Shown piece by piece: positions 1 to 11,984 of a stretch of 64,000 nucleotides of DNA (position 1 is its first letter; each line of letters opens with the position of its first letter). The position numbers were made by a program, and so were the translations under genes. The notes under the pieces are model-generated. The model was not told the origin of the DNA. It saw only the letters and a list, made by a program, of their open reading frames with translations, and did not search any database. Source of the DNA: Tetracentron sinense (Eukaryota > Streptophyta > Magnoliopsida > Trochodendrales > Trochodendraceae); assembly GCA_015143295.1 (NCBI GenBank), contig CM026566.1, positions 6,807,072-6,871,071 on the forward strand. The letters run 5' to 3'.

Positions 1-319
1 ATTGGGAGAGGGAGGAGATGTAGATATTTCAGGCCAGCAGGTAGGGGTTTTGTGGATCACAACGTGAGGTAGGTAGGGGCTTCGAACAGGGGGACGAGAG
101 GTGGGTATATGGAGGGCACAAAACATACGTGAGGCATTGAATCGGTATGTTCTAGAGGTATTGAGGTCAGAGATGAAGAATGGTATTGGTTTGGGCATTG
201 ATGAGATAGACTCCTACCGGCCTACATGTACATTGAGAAGGGGGCATCTCTGAAGAGGATGAAGGAAATGTGGTCTACAGAAAGTACCAAAGATAGTGAA
301 GAGAGCAATCGGGAAGTCC

Positions 320-2110
320 ATTGTTTTCAATCACATCCCATCTAATGCTGCGACATCTCCGAACTACCAACGATGATTGATGAGACCTAGAGAGCAGTGT
401 TAGATATAAAGGACCCACTCCCTACGAGATCACTAGCCCAATACTTGATGAGCAGATTGTTGAGATTCTCATTTACATAAGTTCTTTGAAGAAGAATTAG
501 GATATGTATGGGGTAATTCTTATATGCGATTGATGGACTAGGATAACGAGGTTGTCATTGATCAATTTCCTCGTCATTGTGATGACAAAACAATATTTTA
601 TAAATCTGTCGATGCATCCAGTTTTATTAAAGATCATGTATACCTCTATCAATTGATGGATGAGGTTCAGTGATTGGAGAGGACAACTTGGTGCAGGTTG
701 CCATGGACAACCGGTCTTCATTTAAAAAAAAATTAGGGAGCTATTAATGATGAAGATGAAGCACCTGTATTGGTCACCGTGTGTAGTTTACTACAATTTG
801 ATGTTAAAGGATTTTTGAGAGAGACAGTGAAGACCATGGTTGAGCAGGCCAGAAAGGTAATGAATTATATACACAACCATAATTGGGTCTTGATTTAATG
901 AGAGAGTACACTACTGGGGTGCTAGAATGGTCAGGGATCACCTGATTCATCACCAACTTCATAGCCCTTTAGAGTATTTTTGCACAAAAGATACATCCGA
1001 CATGGCATGCATACTCTTATAGTCACAACACTGATGCGAAGATAGTAGAGGACATTATCTGCAATGACCAATTCTTGGATCAGGCGCATTAGGTAGTGGA
1101 GATTCTTGAGCTCGTGCCTCGTTGTGAAAGGTACTGAGGATGGTTGATGGAGACAAGAAAGCCACTATGTCCATGCGAAGTTGGCTATATCGATTGCTGT
1201 CTTGAAAGTCTTCTTTAGTGCTACTGTACCATTATAGATATTAGATGGGATAATCAGCTCTTACATGGCGTTCACACAACATTTAGCATTCCATTTATTT
1301 TCTATTTACTGCCATTTAGATTGGATATTTCCAATTAAACCTCTGATTTATGTTAATCAACTTTCTTTGTGTATAATAGCATATTATTCCGAATCCTGTC
1401 TATTACTATACAAATTACCTCAATATTGATGAGTCCCTACTAGTACTAGGGTCTTTGAAGAACATCGTGCAAAACTTAGTGAATTATCCGTCTAAAGTTG
1501 TTGTGGCCTCTTATGAAGCTAAAGAATATACATTCATATTCATTATTGGGGATGTTCTTGTAAATTTGACACTCAAATTAGTATTGTAATGCATAGTCTT
1601 TCGAGAGGCCATGTATGTGTTCAATGATAGAATGACAAGAGAATGAAGGAAGAAGATTGACCTAGGTTATTCAATTTATTAATAAGTTATTACTATTTGG
1701 TTTTTAGTAAGAGATTCCAATAAAAAAATTCCCTTCTTGCAACTAAATGGTGGTTCCTATATGGTATTGATTTCCCCAATCTAAGGAAAATTGTTATATG
1801 GATCCTATGTCAAACGACATCATCTAGCAACCATGAGCAGAATTGGAGCACATTCTCTTTGATTCATTCAAAGCCTCGCAACTATTTGGATTTTGAGAAG
1901 TTGGAGCTCTTGGTGTACACTTGTTATAAAATGAGGTTGTGGTTGAAGCACCTCACTAAGGATGTTCAGAGAGGTAATGCAGCATTTACCATTTGATCCC
2001 ATAGACCTCAACCACGTATTTAATGAAGATGATCCATGGGCTGAGTGGCAAATGAGCTAGGAGAGGCAGTGTTGGATGAGCTGGGTGATCCTCCTAGACC
2101 ACATATAATT
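320..2110 (+). pseudogene. Decayed hAT transposase (DUF659 / hAT C-terminal type)
   Basis: Translating in several frames recovers the landmarks of plant hAT transposases with a DUF659 domain, in the right order. They are an N-terminal block reading SNAATSPNYQ near 340-375, KSVDASSFIKDH near 603-640, a block ending YIHNHNWVL near 860-890, LRMVDGDKKA near 1133-1160, and the hAT C-terminal segment NWSTFSLIHSK followed by LVYTCYKMRLWLKHLTKDVQ near 1840-1970. The family cuts and pastes DNA, binding terminal repeats and acting as a dimer through the C-terminal region. Many stops and frameshifts are present, for example near 530-590 where the frame changes inside the DUF659 block, so no functional protein is possible. 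The 5' end of the element lies outside the window. Domain order and motif wording make the family call firm; exact limits are not. Confidence 0.8.
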
Positions 2111-3095
2111 TTGGCGAGATGCGCTGATTAGTGTTTGGTTGGACCAAGTAGAGCTACGTCGAGCAGAGCAAGACATAGTGGAGCCGGGCATAGTGACGAA
2201 GTGGGTACTATTGGGGGTTAGACTGAGTATTGAGTAAGGTTGGGTCGAGTGGGCTGCACTGAGTGAGGCTGGGCCGAGTGGGGTTGGGGACTAGTGGGGG
2301 TCATGATGATGATGACGAGTTTGATGAATTGATGAGGACTTTGAGGATTCATATTTAGGAGGATAGGGGAGAAGATGTAGATACTGGCAACTACAACAAC
2401 GATGACAATGCTTACGATAGTGGTGATGATGAAGGGGATGTTAGGAGGAATCACATGGGCAGTCACAACCACATGAGTCGTGAGCACGAGGGCATGATAT
2501 GACATTTACAAAGGAGCAGTACTATGACCATGCCACCCAAGACACCAATCATGGTGTATGCATACCGAGATACCCTCTCGTGGTCATGAAAGCCAAAAGT
2601 ACGAGCGGTGGCAGCGTGGTAGTGGGGGATAGACTGGATGACATCAAGAGGTCATGTTTATGTGGGTGACTCTAGGCAACCACACGGCCTGGATCACATT
2701 ATACATGAGATGAATAGTGTCAGTGTTGGCAAGCATAGGCATCGTGGTAGTGGCTAAGGACATGAGTTCATCTTTATCTTCATATTGTTATGGTCATTAT
2801 TCTCAGTCCCACTCATTTGGAGATTATGGACATGATGCTTAGTCCCAAGAAGCGAGTGACTGTTATGGAAAGATTCCACAGTTCACTAATTTGCACTTGA
2901 TCGGGATAGTGTATGCTCCAGATGCTAGTTAGTACCAGACGTACATACAAATGTATTAAACCATATATCACGTTTACATGAGTTGGCCATAGTATTACAA
3001 CCATGTTTGGCACACCTATCATCTACCATTCTTTTCACTTCTTGAGCCCACAATGTTCGAATTGGCATGTGACTCAATGTGGTATTGAGGTTGCA
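2111..3095 (+). pseudogene. hAT transposase C-terminal tail region, decayed
   Basis: Downstream of the hAT dimerisation segment the sequence stays weakly coding-like, with Asp/Glu-rich and His/Ser/Tyr-rich stretches (for example DDDEFDELMRTL near 2307-2345). It ends with a block reading MSWP and VWHTYH near 2978-3025, then PTM near 3050 and MWY followed by a stop near 3090. The last ~110 bases recur at 5984-6110 inside another element, which shows that they belong to the transposon and not to a host gene. Low-complexity acidic and Ser/Tyr tails after the hAT region are common in this family. Open frames seen on the minus strand here (for example 2218-2505) are shadows. Confidence 0.6.
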
Positions 3096-3097
3096 AG

Positions 3098-3557
3098 CAA
3101 TGTTTTAAAAAGCGTGCGAGGCTTATGCCACGAGGCTCGCCTCGGGGCGAGGCTTAGGGAAAACGTCCTGAGGCTCAACCATGAGGCTTAAATCCCATGA
3201 GGCTCACATAAAGCACACGCCGCATGCCTTGAAGCTCGTTTTATGTCTATGGTGTACGTTTCATACATTAACTAAAATTAGGTTTTTAGTCACAACTAAC
3301 TTAAAATTTTTTTTTTAAAAATTTGTTATTTGTTTCAACTAATTTATATAGTATATCCTATGTGTACGCACGCACCCATGCGAACTCACACAATGTACAC
3401 AGATATTAGTCTTTTGAATCTTTTTGTAATTTTTCTTATATTTTATTTATTTGTTAAAATGAGAGAGCATGAGTCTTTCTTGTGAGACTTACACCTTACG
3501 CCTCACACATCTTGAGGTCCTAACGCCTCACCTCACGCCTTCATGTTTTAAAACATT
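3098..3557. mobile_element. MITE with CAATGTTTTAAAA termini
   Basis: A ~460-bp unit starts CAATGTTTTAAAA and ends TTTTAAAACATTG, a terminal inverted repeat. It is followed inward by GC-rich subterminal sequence in opposite orientations: repeated GAGGCT / GCGAGGC on the left and GCCTCA / ACGCCTCAC on the right. The middle is AT-rich and non-coding. This matches the appearance of a common plant non-autonomous DNA element. I see no convincing target-site duplication, so superfamily assignment is open. It sits directly after the hAT C-terminal stop at ~3090 and probably interrupts the original 3' end of that element. Confidence 0.65.
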
Positions 3558-3759
3558 GATTTCAACACAAAACAACAAAGATAGATCTCACCAAAGTGAA
3601 TGGAAAAAACCTCTTCCAAACACGCCTCTGGAGAATCCAATCAACAATCTAAAACCGTAGGATTGAAGTTTCCGATGTTAGGATCGACCTAAATTTTGAG
3701 CTAAGGAGGAATAAAAACAAGTCTTCAAAATGATTGAGACTATCTTCTCAGTTCTCGCT

Positions 3760-4800
3760 TAGACAATCGATGGAAAAGTTTAGAAGAAAGAAGAAAGATC
3801 TCTATATGGTATTTATTGACTTAAAAAAAGCATATGATAAAATCCTTTAGAGAATCAATCTAGTCGGTGTTTGGTAAGAGTTCCAAGAACATATAGTAAG
3901 ATCATTATCATGTATGAGGGAATGGTAACTACTACCTTGATAATAATTGGTGGCAAGACAAATGAGTTTCGTGTGATAATAGGGTTACATCAATGATCAG
4001 TTTGAGTCCTTATCTTTTTACATTGGTTATAGATGAATTGAGCTGTTGTATTCATGAGCTCCCTTGGTGTATGTTATTTTCAAATGATGTAGTATTAAGT
4101 ATTAACAGATGAATGTAAAGGGAGGGTAATTGCAAAACTAGATTTTTGGAGGGATATCATGAAATCTAAGGGTTTTAAATTAAGTTGGACCAATACATGG
4201 TATATTAAATGCAACTTTTGTAAGAATACAAATAGGGTGGAGACGATTGTTAAGATAAATGATCAAAAGATACCCCAAAGCGATCAGTTCTAGTATCTTG
4301 GCTCAACTAGTCATAATGATGGAGAGAGTGCAGAGGATATATCTCATAGAATCAGAGCTAGATGGCTAAAGTGGAGAAGTGCTTTTGGAGTACTAGTATC
4401 ACATGTGTAGGAAAATTTTAGAAGACAACGGTAAAACTAGCTATGCTTTATTGAGCAAACTGTTGGGCTACTAAGAAGCAACACAATAATAGAACTAGTG
4501 TAATCTATGTGAGGATGTTGAGGTGGATGAGTGGGAAGACACATGAGATAAGGTCAGAAATGAGAAATTCGAGAGAATATGGGAGTAACTCCGATAAGTG
4601 ATAAAATGATGGAGAGTCAATTGTGATGGTTTGAACACGTTTGGCAAAGACTGCTAACGCCTTCAGTGATAAAAAGTGAATTGGTGCAAATTGGAGGCTC
4701 TGAAAGGAGGAGAAGGCTAAAAATGATGTGGATGAAGATTTAATAACACACGAGTTAACCAAAGTGATGAACTTTAATAGAGATTCGTGTTGCTGATCCC
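3760..4800 (+). pseudogene. LINE-type reverse transcriptase remnant
   Basis: A plant non-LTR retrotransposon RT can be read through frameshifts. Around 3775-3840 it reads FRRKKKDLYMVFIDLKKAYDKI, the first catalytic-Asp region of the RT (FIDLKKAYD). Downstream blocks match the C-terminal RT/thumb and tail of the same group: KSKGFKLS near 4160, the stretch around YLGS near 4290, ISHRIRARWLKWRS near 4342, and MLRWMS near 4515. Several stops occur. The usual FADD catalytic box is degraded near 4075. The end of the homology is at about 4790. No LINE ORF1 or poly-A tail is recognisable, so this is an old internal or 3' fragment. Confidence 0.75.
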
Positions 4801-5224
4801 AAATATTTGAAATAAGGCATTGAATGGTGTGGGGTATGTCTCATAGCCATGGGCCAATGCGCATAGAAAGGCCTTGGGCCTTTGTTCCACATAATCTAGT
4901 CAGTAGGCATAATGGAGGCCATTGGAGTTTATAATGTTCAAGTGTCGGGGTGCCACTAGATTTGTGGTTGGTGTGCCTGCACAAATTAAATAAAGGTCGT
5001 GGGTGTTAAGTGGTTTAGAGTTTAGACACGAGGCACTACAAAACTCCAATCAGTCTAAAGGTGTTAAATACTTGACTACCATGGGCGTGGTAGGTTTGGG
5101 CATCTTGCCAATGCAATCTATCCCCAATGTACTAATGGCTCATGCCCATAGAATTTTAAATGGGGCCTTAACCAATGGGCCCTCATACAACATTTTTCAT
5201 AGCAAAAATATGTGGGAGTGCATT
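4801..5224. other. Unassigned stretch
   Basis: Non-coding sequence directly after the LINE remnant. A short open frame at 5003-5227 has no recognisable domain and I do not call it a gene. GGGCC-containing words repeat loosely, but I see no inverted or tandem structure. Confidence 0.4.
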
Positions 5225-5400
5225 TAAAGCAAGGGTGATCTTATCTTTTCATGTCGAAGACACGGGTTCGATTTCCCGTAAGGGATAGGTACTCATTCCC
5301 TATCGGCAATATCATTAACGAGTGATAGCTCGCTATTTGGCTGGTGGTCTAGAAGCTTCCTCTCTCGGTAAGACAATAATTACAATAATTGAATAAGAAC
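5225..5400 (+). repeat. Possible tRNA-derived SINE fragment
   Basis: The segment around 5270-5285 (CGGGTTCGATTTCCCG) has the form of an RNA polymerase III B box with its stem (GGTTCGATTTC). It is followed by non-coding sequence ending in an AT-rich stretch near 5390. A good A box is not visible about 40 bases upstream and no target duplication was found, so this may be only a tRNA-like scrap. Confidence 0.3.
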
Positions 5401-5485
5401 ATGAGGAAACCAGCACATGTGAGGGGAACGAGGGGTAACCAGTTCACAATTGTTGTCATGAGTTAGAAGCTTAATGTCCTTGTAT

Positions 5486-6531
5486 GCATGATATAAAATA
5501 TCGGTACGTATTAGTCTGTATTGGCCAATCCGTCCCGGTTTTGGCACTAACCAGCCCGTTGGAACACTAGAATTTAAAAAATCCAGTGTATCGTGAGCTT
5601 ATCGGCCGTATCAGTCCTGTTACAGGCCGATACCAACTGATACAGATAGTTTGGACAATGTTAAATTTTTTTGGGTACTGATCGATACTATTCATGTATC
5701 AGAGACCAATACGGGGGCTGATACAAACCTTAAAATTGTGTCTTTTCATTTTAAGGTGTTTCAAAACACCTCCAAACCCTACTCTCTCTTCCAAATTTCT
5801 TTCATAATCAATTTTTAAGTCTAAAACAATAACTCCATTGTTGAAAAACGAAGCTCTCAGCATTTGATTTTGGATTTGAAGGGTCTTCCCCAAAATTTTG
5901 AAGGAATGTAAAAACTCTTTATGTTTTTCATTTTACTTATTTAAATTCATTAAAATAGATTGTAATCAACCCAAAATGAGTAGATGAGTTGGCCACAGTG
6001 GTGTCATAATGTTTGGAGCACCTATAATGTATCACTTGACTCAATTCCTGATCCTACAATGACAAAGTATGAGTCGGCACGAAGTTTAATGTGGTATTGA
6101 GCTTTTATCATGTATGTGATTTGATTTATGAATGCAAGTCAATACTTTCTTGTGTATTTTATTAAATGTAATGTTTTAATATATATATTATATTTCCTAT
6201 ACTTGGTTAAATAACTATGGTTTTTTATTTTCATACTTATTTATCAGCATGCACGCCTTTTTTAACTTATAAAATTTTTAACTCTCATTTGTATGAATAT
6301 AAATGTAGTTGGAGACCTTCATTTAGTTTGTTTTTAACTTATATTTGCATTAAAAGAGGTTTTATACTGCGTATTTAAGTTTTTTCTTGCGTATCCAAGC
6401 TTTATCCAAGCTTTTTTTAGCGTATTTTGTTTTTTTTCGTCGTATCCAATCGATACAGTACCAATACACTGATACGTATCTTATTTTGGACTTAACGATA
6501 CGGCGACCGATACCGATATTTTAAACCATGC
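5486..6531. mobile_element. Non-autonomous hAT-derived element with ~20-bp inverted termini
   Basis: The ends are imperfect inverted repeats of about 22 bases: the left starts GCATGATATAAAATATCGG and the complement of the right end reads GCATGGTTTAAAATATCGG. Subterminal sequence is filled with variants of ATCGGTA / GATACCG on both sides, as in elements whose transposase binds repeated subterminal motifs. Inside, 5984-6110 reads as a short transposase C-terminal piece (MSWP, VWSTYN, PTM, MWY then stop) matching 2978-3090 of the large hAT remnant. This is therefore an internally deleted relative that kept the last part of the coding region and lost the rest. I could not define the target duplication. 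Confidence 0.7.
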
Positions 6532-8400
6532 TTGTACGACATGTGTCATGGGTGTTGATGATGCATGTTGGAGGCATTGCTCGGCTTGGGAAATCAGCTG
6601 AGCATTTGCTGTCAAGTGGCATAGATAAGGCGTGATGCTTGGCCTGACGTGAAACCTATGAATGTGATTCAGAATACTAATGGCATGCTGCATAACAGTT
6701 GCTTGGTCTGGACTTTTTATCGTTCAATTGCTGCATGTCGACCGGCACACATGTGGCCTTGCTACGGCAACTCTGTAGCAAGTTCAGAGTAATCAAGCAT
6801 TTGGTCATGTACTTGTGCCTGGTAGTGATTCATTGCAAATTGCCAATGTTGTGAAAACTGAAATCATGACAACTGGAGCTGTGATACATGTGTAGCGGGC
6901 TAAAGGTTGCAGTGATGATTCCAAAGCTAGATGGTAGTAATGTTGTCCAGTTGTTGGACAGTCGAACCTGGGACGATGGGTACACATAACATGAGTGCTA
7001 TAAGCTTAGAAGCCCTCATGACCCTGTATCTATCCCCATTGCGTCAGAAGAAACAAGTTACGTCGATAAAAACAATGGCCTTGCTGCTACCACATGCATT
7101 GTCCATTCTGAACCAACTCGTTGAAGAGCACCCAATGGAGCGTTCTTATTCTCTACTTCGTAAATCAGAATTCCAGCAGTTCGACCAAAACCTGGTTAGG
7201 GACTTGTATGGAGGTAGGAAAAGAAATTCATTGAGAATGTGGGCATTGCAAAACCCATTTGCGTTGCACATTCTCCCCTGCCATTTCATCCACTACAGTA
7301 GTTGCACGTTGCACTGTTAATACTGCTGCGATGGACAGAACTATCCTTGCCAAAGATAAGGCCGAGTACAGAAATATTACATTCCTGGTAATAAATTCTT
7401 TCTCACAGTCAGCCTTTTCTTCAATTCAGGCTAGTGCAAGTAGGCCCTCGGCAGCAGTTTGTGATAACTCCTTGTTTCTTGGTTTATTCTAGCACTAGCC
7501 CTTTTTCCTCGGGTCCTTATGTGCGGCATGAATGTTCCATTTACAATCAATGACCAGATTTGACATTGTGAGTAAACAGTATACACATCCGGATCTATAC
7601 CCAATACAAGCATTTTGTCAAACATCTCTTTGTGAAAATCCTTAGCCAAGACAACTTCATCTGTTTGTCTCAGCTTCAATTACTGAAAATAGTCTCAATA
7701 TCCTGGACAGAATTTTAATATCAGCCCCACGCTTAGCTTGTTGTTTTAATAGAGAAATGTAGACAAGAAGTGCTCTGGCTCATGCACGCAATGAGGGGCA
7801 ATGTGCTTCTCAAGCAAACCTTCAGCTAAGAGCAACAACTTCTCTTCTCGGTCGCCACAGAACACTTGTGACTTAATGCTTCAAACAGCCCAAAGTGAAT
7901 CTTCACCAACAATCTTGAACCTGTTAATGGTTGTCTATAGTTGCTTAACAAATGAGTTCTCATGAATATAACATTTGAAGAGACCCATCATCATCGCCAA
8001 AATTACTTGGAAATTTTCTACTAGCAATTGACTTGCTGGAAAACAATTTGCAATGTGCTGAGGGTCAGACTTGAGATTTGAATCTCATTGGTATGTCTTG
8101 CTCTTTGGCATTCAAGCAAACAGATATACTTCTAGTTTTGATATTTCTAAAATAGGAGCCTCAAGTCCAGCACATGAGGAGATTTAGTGAGTCCAGATGT
8201 TGAGATCGTGGGAGCAGCTTTGAGCTGAAAGTTAATGGCATCCCACATTGGTTGAATGGACACTCTGGTACCTCATACACCATGCCAAAACTGTGATGCC
8301 ATTAGGGTTATGATTGCGGTTTGGCATTTCAGAGATTGGGAGGTTTATTTCTCTTCTAAACTCACCCTCACAATTTATTCTTCTTCTTTGTATCTTTTTA
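6532..8400 (-). pseudogene. Unassigned, weakly coding-like region
   Basis: Reading frames on both strands are interrupted. On the minus strand, 7431-7679 contains KEMFDKMLVLGIDPDVYTVY, which has the wording of a pentatricopeptide (PPR) helix pair. One such hit without a run of 35-residue repeats is weak. The plus strand carries an open frame at 6931-7320 with no known motif. Composition is less AT-rich than the flanks, which suggests a decayed gene fragment or an old element. I do not recognise it, and the PPR idea is a guess. Confidence 0.2.
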
Positions 8401-9320
8401 CTACGGATTAATGAAAGGATATGAAACCGATCACTCGAATATGAAGAAACAATGAAAGATAAGACAATAATTATAAACTAAAATGAAAAATTGAAAGGGT
8501 ATCAGATCCCTACCCGTTCCGCTTTGGTATCTTCCCAAAGAAATACAGAGAGGGGAATGACAGACTGAGTTGCCGGATACCCATCTGAGTGAGATCTTAG
8601 ATGTGAGTGCCAAGGTTTGAAAACGGAGAAAGCTTTCGGAAGAGATCAATTTGAGGTGGATGTATGACTGGACGGTCCCCAGTGGAGTCGCGAAATGTAT
8701 GTACTATGTACGGAGTTTTTCAGGGTTGATAGTCGTCCCAAACTGTACGGGTGGGGTTATCTCTCAATTGAGAGGGAAAAAACAAGGCAAATAGAAATGG
8801 GAAACTTTGGGGGAGAAGGAAGAGCACTCTTAAGAGGAAAATAAGAGAGTATCTTTCACTAATGTGGTTCAGATGGAACTAAAAATGGTATCTTGTATGT
8901 CAAATGAGGGCTGGGTTCCCTTTTATAGTCTTCCAAGAAGGGCTCTATTCGCATGTTTCGGCCGATAAATGTCACCATCACTAGGTAATTACTAGGACAC
9001 ATGTCCATAAGCCGAGGCCCAAAGATTGTCTCCCACTACTAACTGTCTACTATAACTTGAGTTGCCTAGTGTACCATATTTGGTGCCAGCTAAGATGCTT
9101 TATCCACTGTGGATCTCCTTGTGCCCCCTCAATCCTCTATGTGGGCTGACGAAGGTGACTTCTAGAGCAAGTCAAGGTGAAAGAGGTATAACATGATACG
9201 TACATTGGACCAAGGTGAGCTTATATGGCCAATGTCCAAAATCACTGATCTATAAATGTAATATTTTACCTACCAAATAATGTAATCTTAGTTATACATT
9301 ATTAGGGGCTTTGGTTACTT
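8401..9320. other. Unassigned stretch with an LTR-like motif
   Basis: The stretch holds no supported gene. Near 8670-8690 the words GGTCCCCAGTGGAGTCGC resemble a phrase often met next to the LTRs of plant gypsy elements, so the region may be an old retrotransposon leader or LTR scrap. No matching partner repeat was found in the window. Confidence 0.25.
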
Positions 9321-9338
9321 AAGAATTAATAAGGTGCA
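9321..9338. repeat. Target-site duplication, left copy, of LINE insertion
   Basis: AAGAATTAATAAGGTGCA here matches 9935-9952 with one mismatch in 18 (G to C). Length and position, directly before coding homology and directly after a poly-A tract, are those of target-primed LINE insertion. Confidence 0.85.
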
Positions 9339-9934
9339 AGTCTTTGCATGGTCAGCATCCCTCGATAAGATCTTGACCATAAATCACCTTATGATAATGG
9401 TTTTCACATCTCTAACAGGTGTTGCATTTGTCAGAAGGCAGAAGATATCCATCACCTCTTGTTGCATTGCCAAGCGGCATCGTGTATCTGGAGTTTCTTC
9501 TTTTCCGTCTTCTATTTCTCAAATGTAATTCAGGAGGACTTTGGAGCTGTGCTCCCAAATTGAGCAGCAGGAATTTCTAGTATTAGAGGTAATGTGACGT
9601 GGGATATGCTTCCTTTTGTCATTTATTGGGGTTTGTGAAGGGAAGCGAACGAGAGGATTTTTGATGGTGTCACCTTCCCTATTTCAAAGCTTTGTGCCTG
9701 TATTGGTTGGGATCTTCGGTATTGGGCAGGGCGGGCCTTGTAAAGAATTGTAGGATGTGAATGCCTAGTTGGAGTTAATTTAATTTTTGAGAACTCTTGA
9801 TTTATTGTAATTCTTCTCGGGGGGGAATTCTCTATGTTCCCTCACATTCATTCTCACCGTAATAATTATTCAAGTGATTCATAAAAGAAAATAAACATAA
9901 GAATTACTGATCAAAAAAGAAAAAAAAAGAATAA
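9339..9934 (+). mobile_element. 5'-truncated LINE with zf-RVT C-terminal domain
   Basis: Plus-strand translation gives the C-terminal end of a plant LINE ORF2. FAWSASLDKILTINHLM (9341-9390) is followed, after a frameshift near 9410, by RCCICQKAEDIHHLLLHC, a zinc-finger block with Cys-x2-Cys and His/Cys ligands (zf-RVT type) at about 9418-9475. Next comes IYWGL and NERIFDG near 9625-9665, typical of the domain's end. An A-rich tail occupies about 9900-9934. The unit is bounded by 18-bp direct repeats, so it is one insertion that was truncated at birth in the last part of ORF2. It encodes nothing functional. Confidence 0.88.
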
Positions 9935-10000
9935 AAGAATTAATAAGCTGCATTGTTTATTGGCTTCTAAAGGAGTCTGATTCTAACCTGGGGATGATTT

Positions 10001-11955
10001 TGATAGTATACCTCTTTTTAATTTTATAAAAACCATTCTTGGAGGGCATACATTGAATTCCAATATCTGACTATAGTTCTAATTGATTTTATTCAATGAA
10101 GGATTAAACAATACGTACAAAACTTCACAAGTGAAAAGTCTCATTCGCGATTTACACGAACCTTCTTTGAATCTCTAAAGCTTTTCTCCAATGGAAGCTA
10201 ATGGCCCTTCCGATTCAAGCTCTTTTATCTTTTTCTTCTTTTCTTGATTGTAAGAACTCTTCTTAATCAATACAGATTTAGTCTTGATGTAGAAATAATC
10301 AATCTTGATCTTCAAAGAATCAAGATTCAACACAAGATAACAAATGGGAGAAGTGGCTGTACACTTCAGAGGGGAGAGAGAGAATGTGAGAGTAGAGAAT
10401 GTCTAATAATGGTTAGGGTTGGACGTTCCACCCTAATGGTCTATTTAAAGACTTTAATTTGCTAACTTGCAAATCAAGACAAACTTTTCTTTCTAATTCT
10501 AATCCAATTAGAATTCTCTTTCCTATTTGATTCCTCATTATCCCTTTCCTATTTTTTTAAGGAAACAAATAATTAATTATTAACTAATTTAAACAAGGAA
10601 CTTTGCATAGTGTGGGGGGTCCCACCCTAGGTGGGCCCCACATATCTCACACCCATATTAGAGTGTTACACTGCTTTCGAGTTCCCTTTTGATCTCTATC
10701 AATTCCCATAAGGGTCCTACCCAGTAGGTGAGTCACATCTTATGTGATCTCACCTATTAGAGCTTCACTATACTGTATATAGTGAATTACATGGATAAAT
10801 TAATTAACTTAATTAAATTAAAAGTTTTGAGAAGGTCCTAGTGTGTGGGATCTAAAGGGATCTCCAATTTCCGGTTGTGGGACCAAATGCTTCATCTTTA
10901 GGGTGTAGCCTTGTTATTAGGAAACACTTTCCAATTAATTCCATTAGGAGCATAGAATGCTAAGTCCCTGGACTTCCACTAATTACAATAATGTCTATTA
11001 ACACATTGTGATTAAACCCCCAAAAATTAGAGAATTACTTGTAAGTCAATTCCATCACAAGATTGATTTACGGACATGTCAAATGCAACCATCTAATATT
11101 GTTTATAACTTATGGGACAATATCTTATACCGTCTTTAATCCCTAGCTTATATTGAGAACTCTCTCTTTGGTACCTTTAGTCAAACTTGGACTTTCAAAT
11201 ATATTTTAAAAGCTCAATAAAAAATGATAATAATTACTTTTCTTTATTCATAAAATAATCATTTCGATAAAACAATTTCCTCGATAAATACCAGCTGGAT
11301 TTGCAAGTCCGGTTTGACAAGTATCAACTTAATATAACTCTGGATGAAAAGCGGTAGAGTCCTTGTTGAGCGTTCACACACTTCTTTAAGTATAGCGTAC
11401 ATAACCCAATGGACCCGTATTTAGTCCGGTGTGTTGCACATTGACGATTGGCTACATCAAAGCTATATAGCAAATACAAGAGAAGATGTCAACCTCTCAA
11501 GTTAAGGACAATCTGTCAAATGGATTACCCTAAATATATAGACAATATATTTCTAAGGGTATCCACTAAGCGATCCTGTTGCAATATAAGTACTAGTACC
11601 TGTTACCATCTTAGTTAAGAGACCCTTCTCTTAGTGATTGAGATTCATTACTCCATCTTATGAAACTAACCATGTGTAAGGTAGTAAGAATACATTGTCC
11701 AGATGTATCCTAAATAACTTAGAACAATTCTAGGTCTACAAGGAATCGGAAAACCATATCTCTTTAGCATTTGGATCAAAACCAACTGGATGGTTTTCCT
11801 ACAATGTTACCTAAGGGACAAAGTAGTCTCATCTTATGAGATACTTTATAATATATTTCCCAATGCAGAAGATAATGTGTGAATGTAAATATGCTTATTA
11901 ATAAAGTAGATTAATACAATTCCGGAATGACTTTTGTGGGCATATATGTCTAACA
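10001..11955 (-). repeat. Copia 3' LTR (left on the plus strand)
   Basis: A 1955-bp repeat starting TGATAGTATACC and ending ATATGTCTAACA on the plus strand, with TG...CA termini. It matches 20986-23391 throughout, apart from the MITE insertion and small repeats in the other copy. It contains short plus-strand frames with no homology, which I treat as noise. Confidence 0.92.
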
Positions 11956-11972
11956 ATCTCCCACTTGCACTC
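11956..11972 (-). other. Polypurine tract of the copia element
   Basis: On the minus strand the sequence GTGCAAGTGGGAGAT directly precedes the LTR start TGTTAGACATATATG. The purine-rich AAGTGGGAGAT next to TGTTAG is the usual second-strand priming site of many plant copia elements. Confidence 0.85.
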
Positions 11973-11984
11973 AAAGGCAATCCC

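Noticed and set aside
2218..2505. 95-codon minus-strand frame
   Set aside because: Antisense of the acidic and repetitive hAT tail.
5260..5290. tRNA gene
   Set aside because: Only a B-box-like stem is visible; no acceptor stem or A box.
6931..7320. 129-codon plus-strand frame
   Set aside because: No recognisable domain; the opposite strand is equally coding-like, so no gene call.
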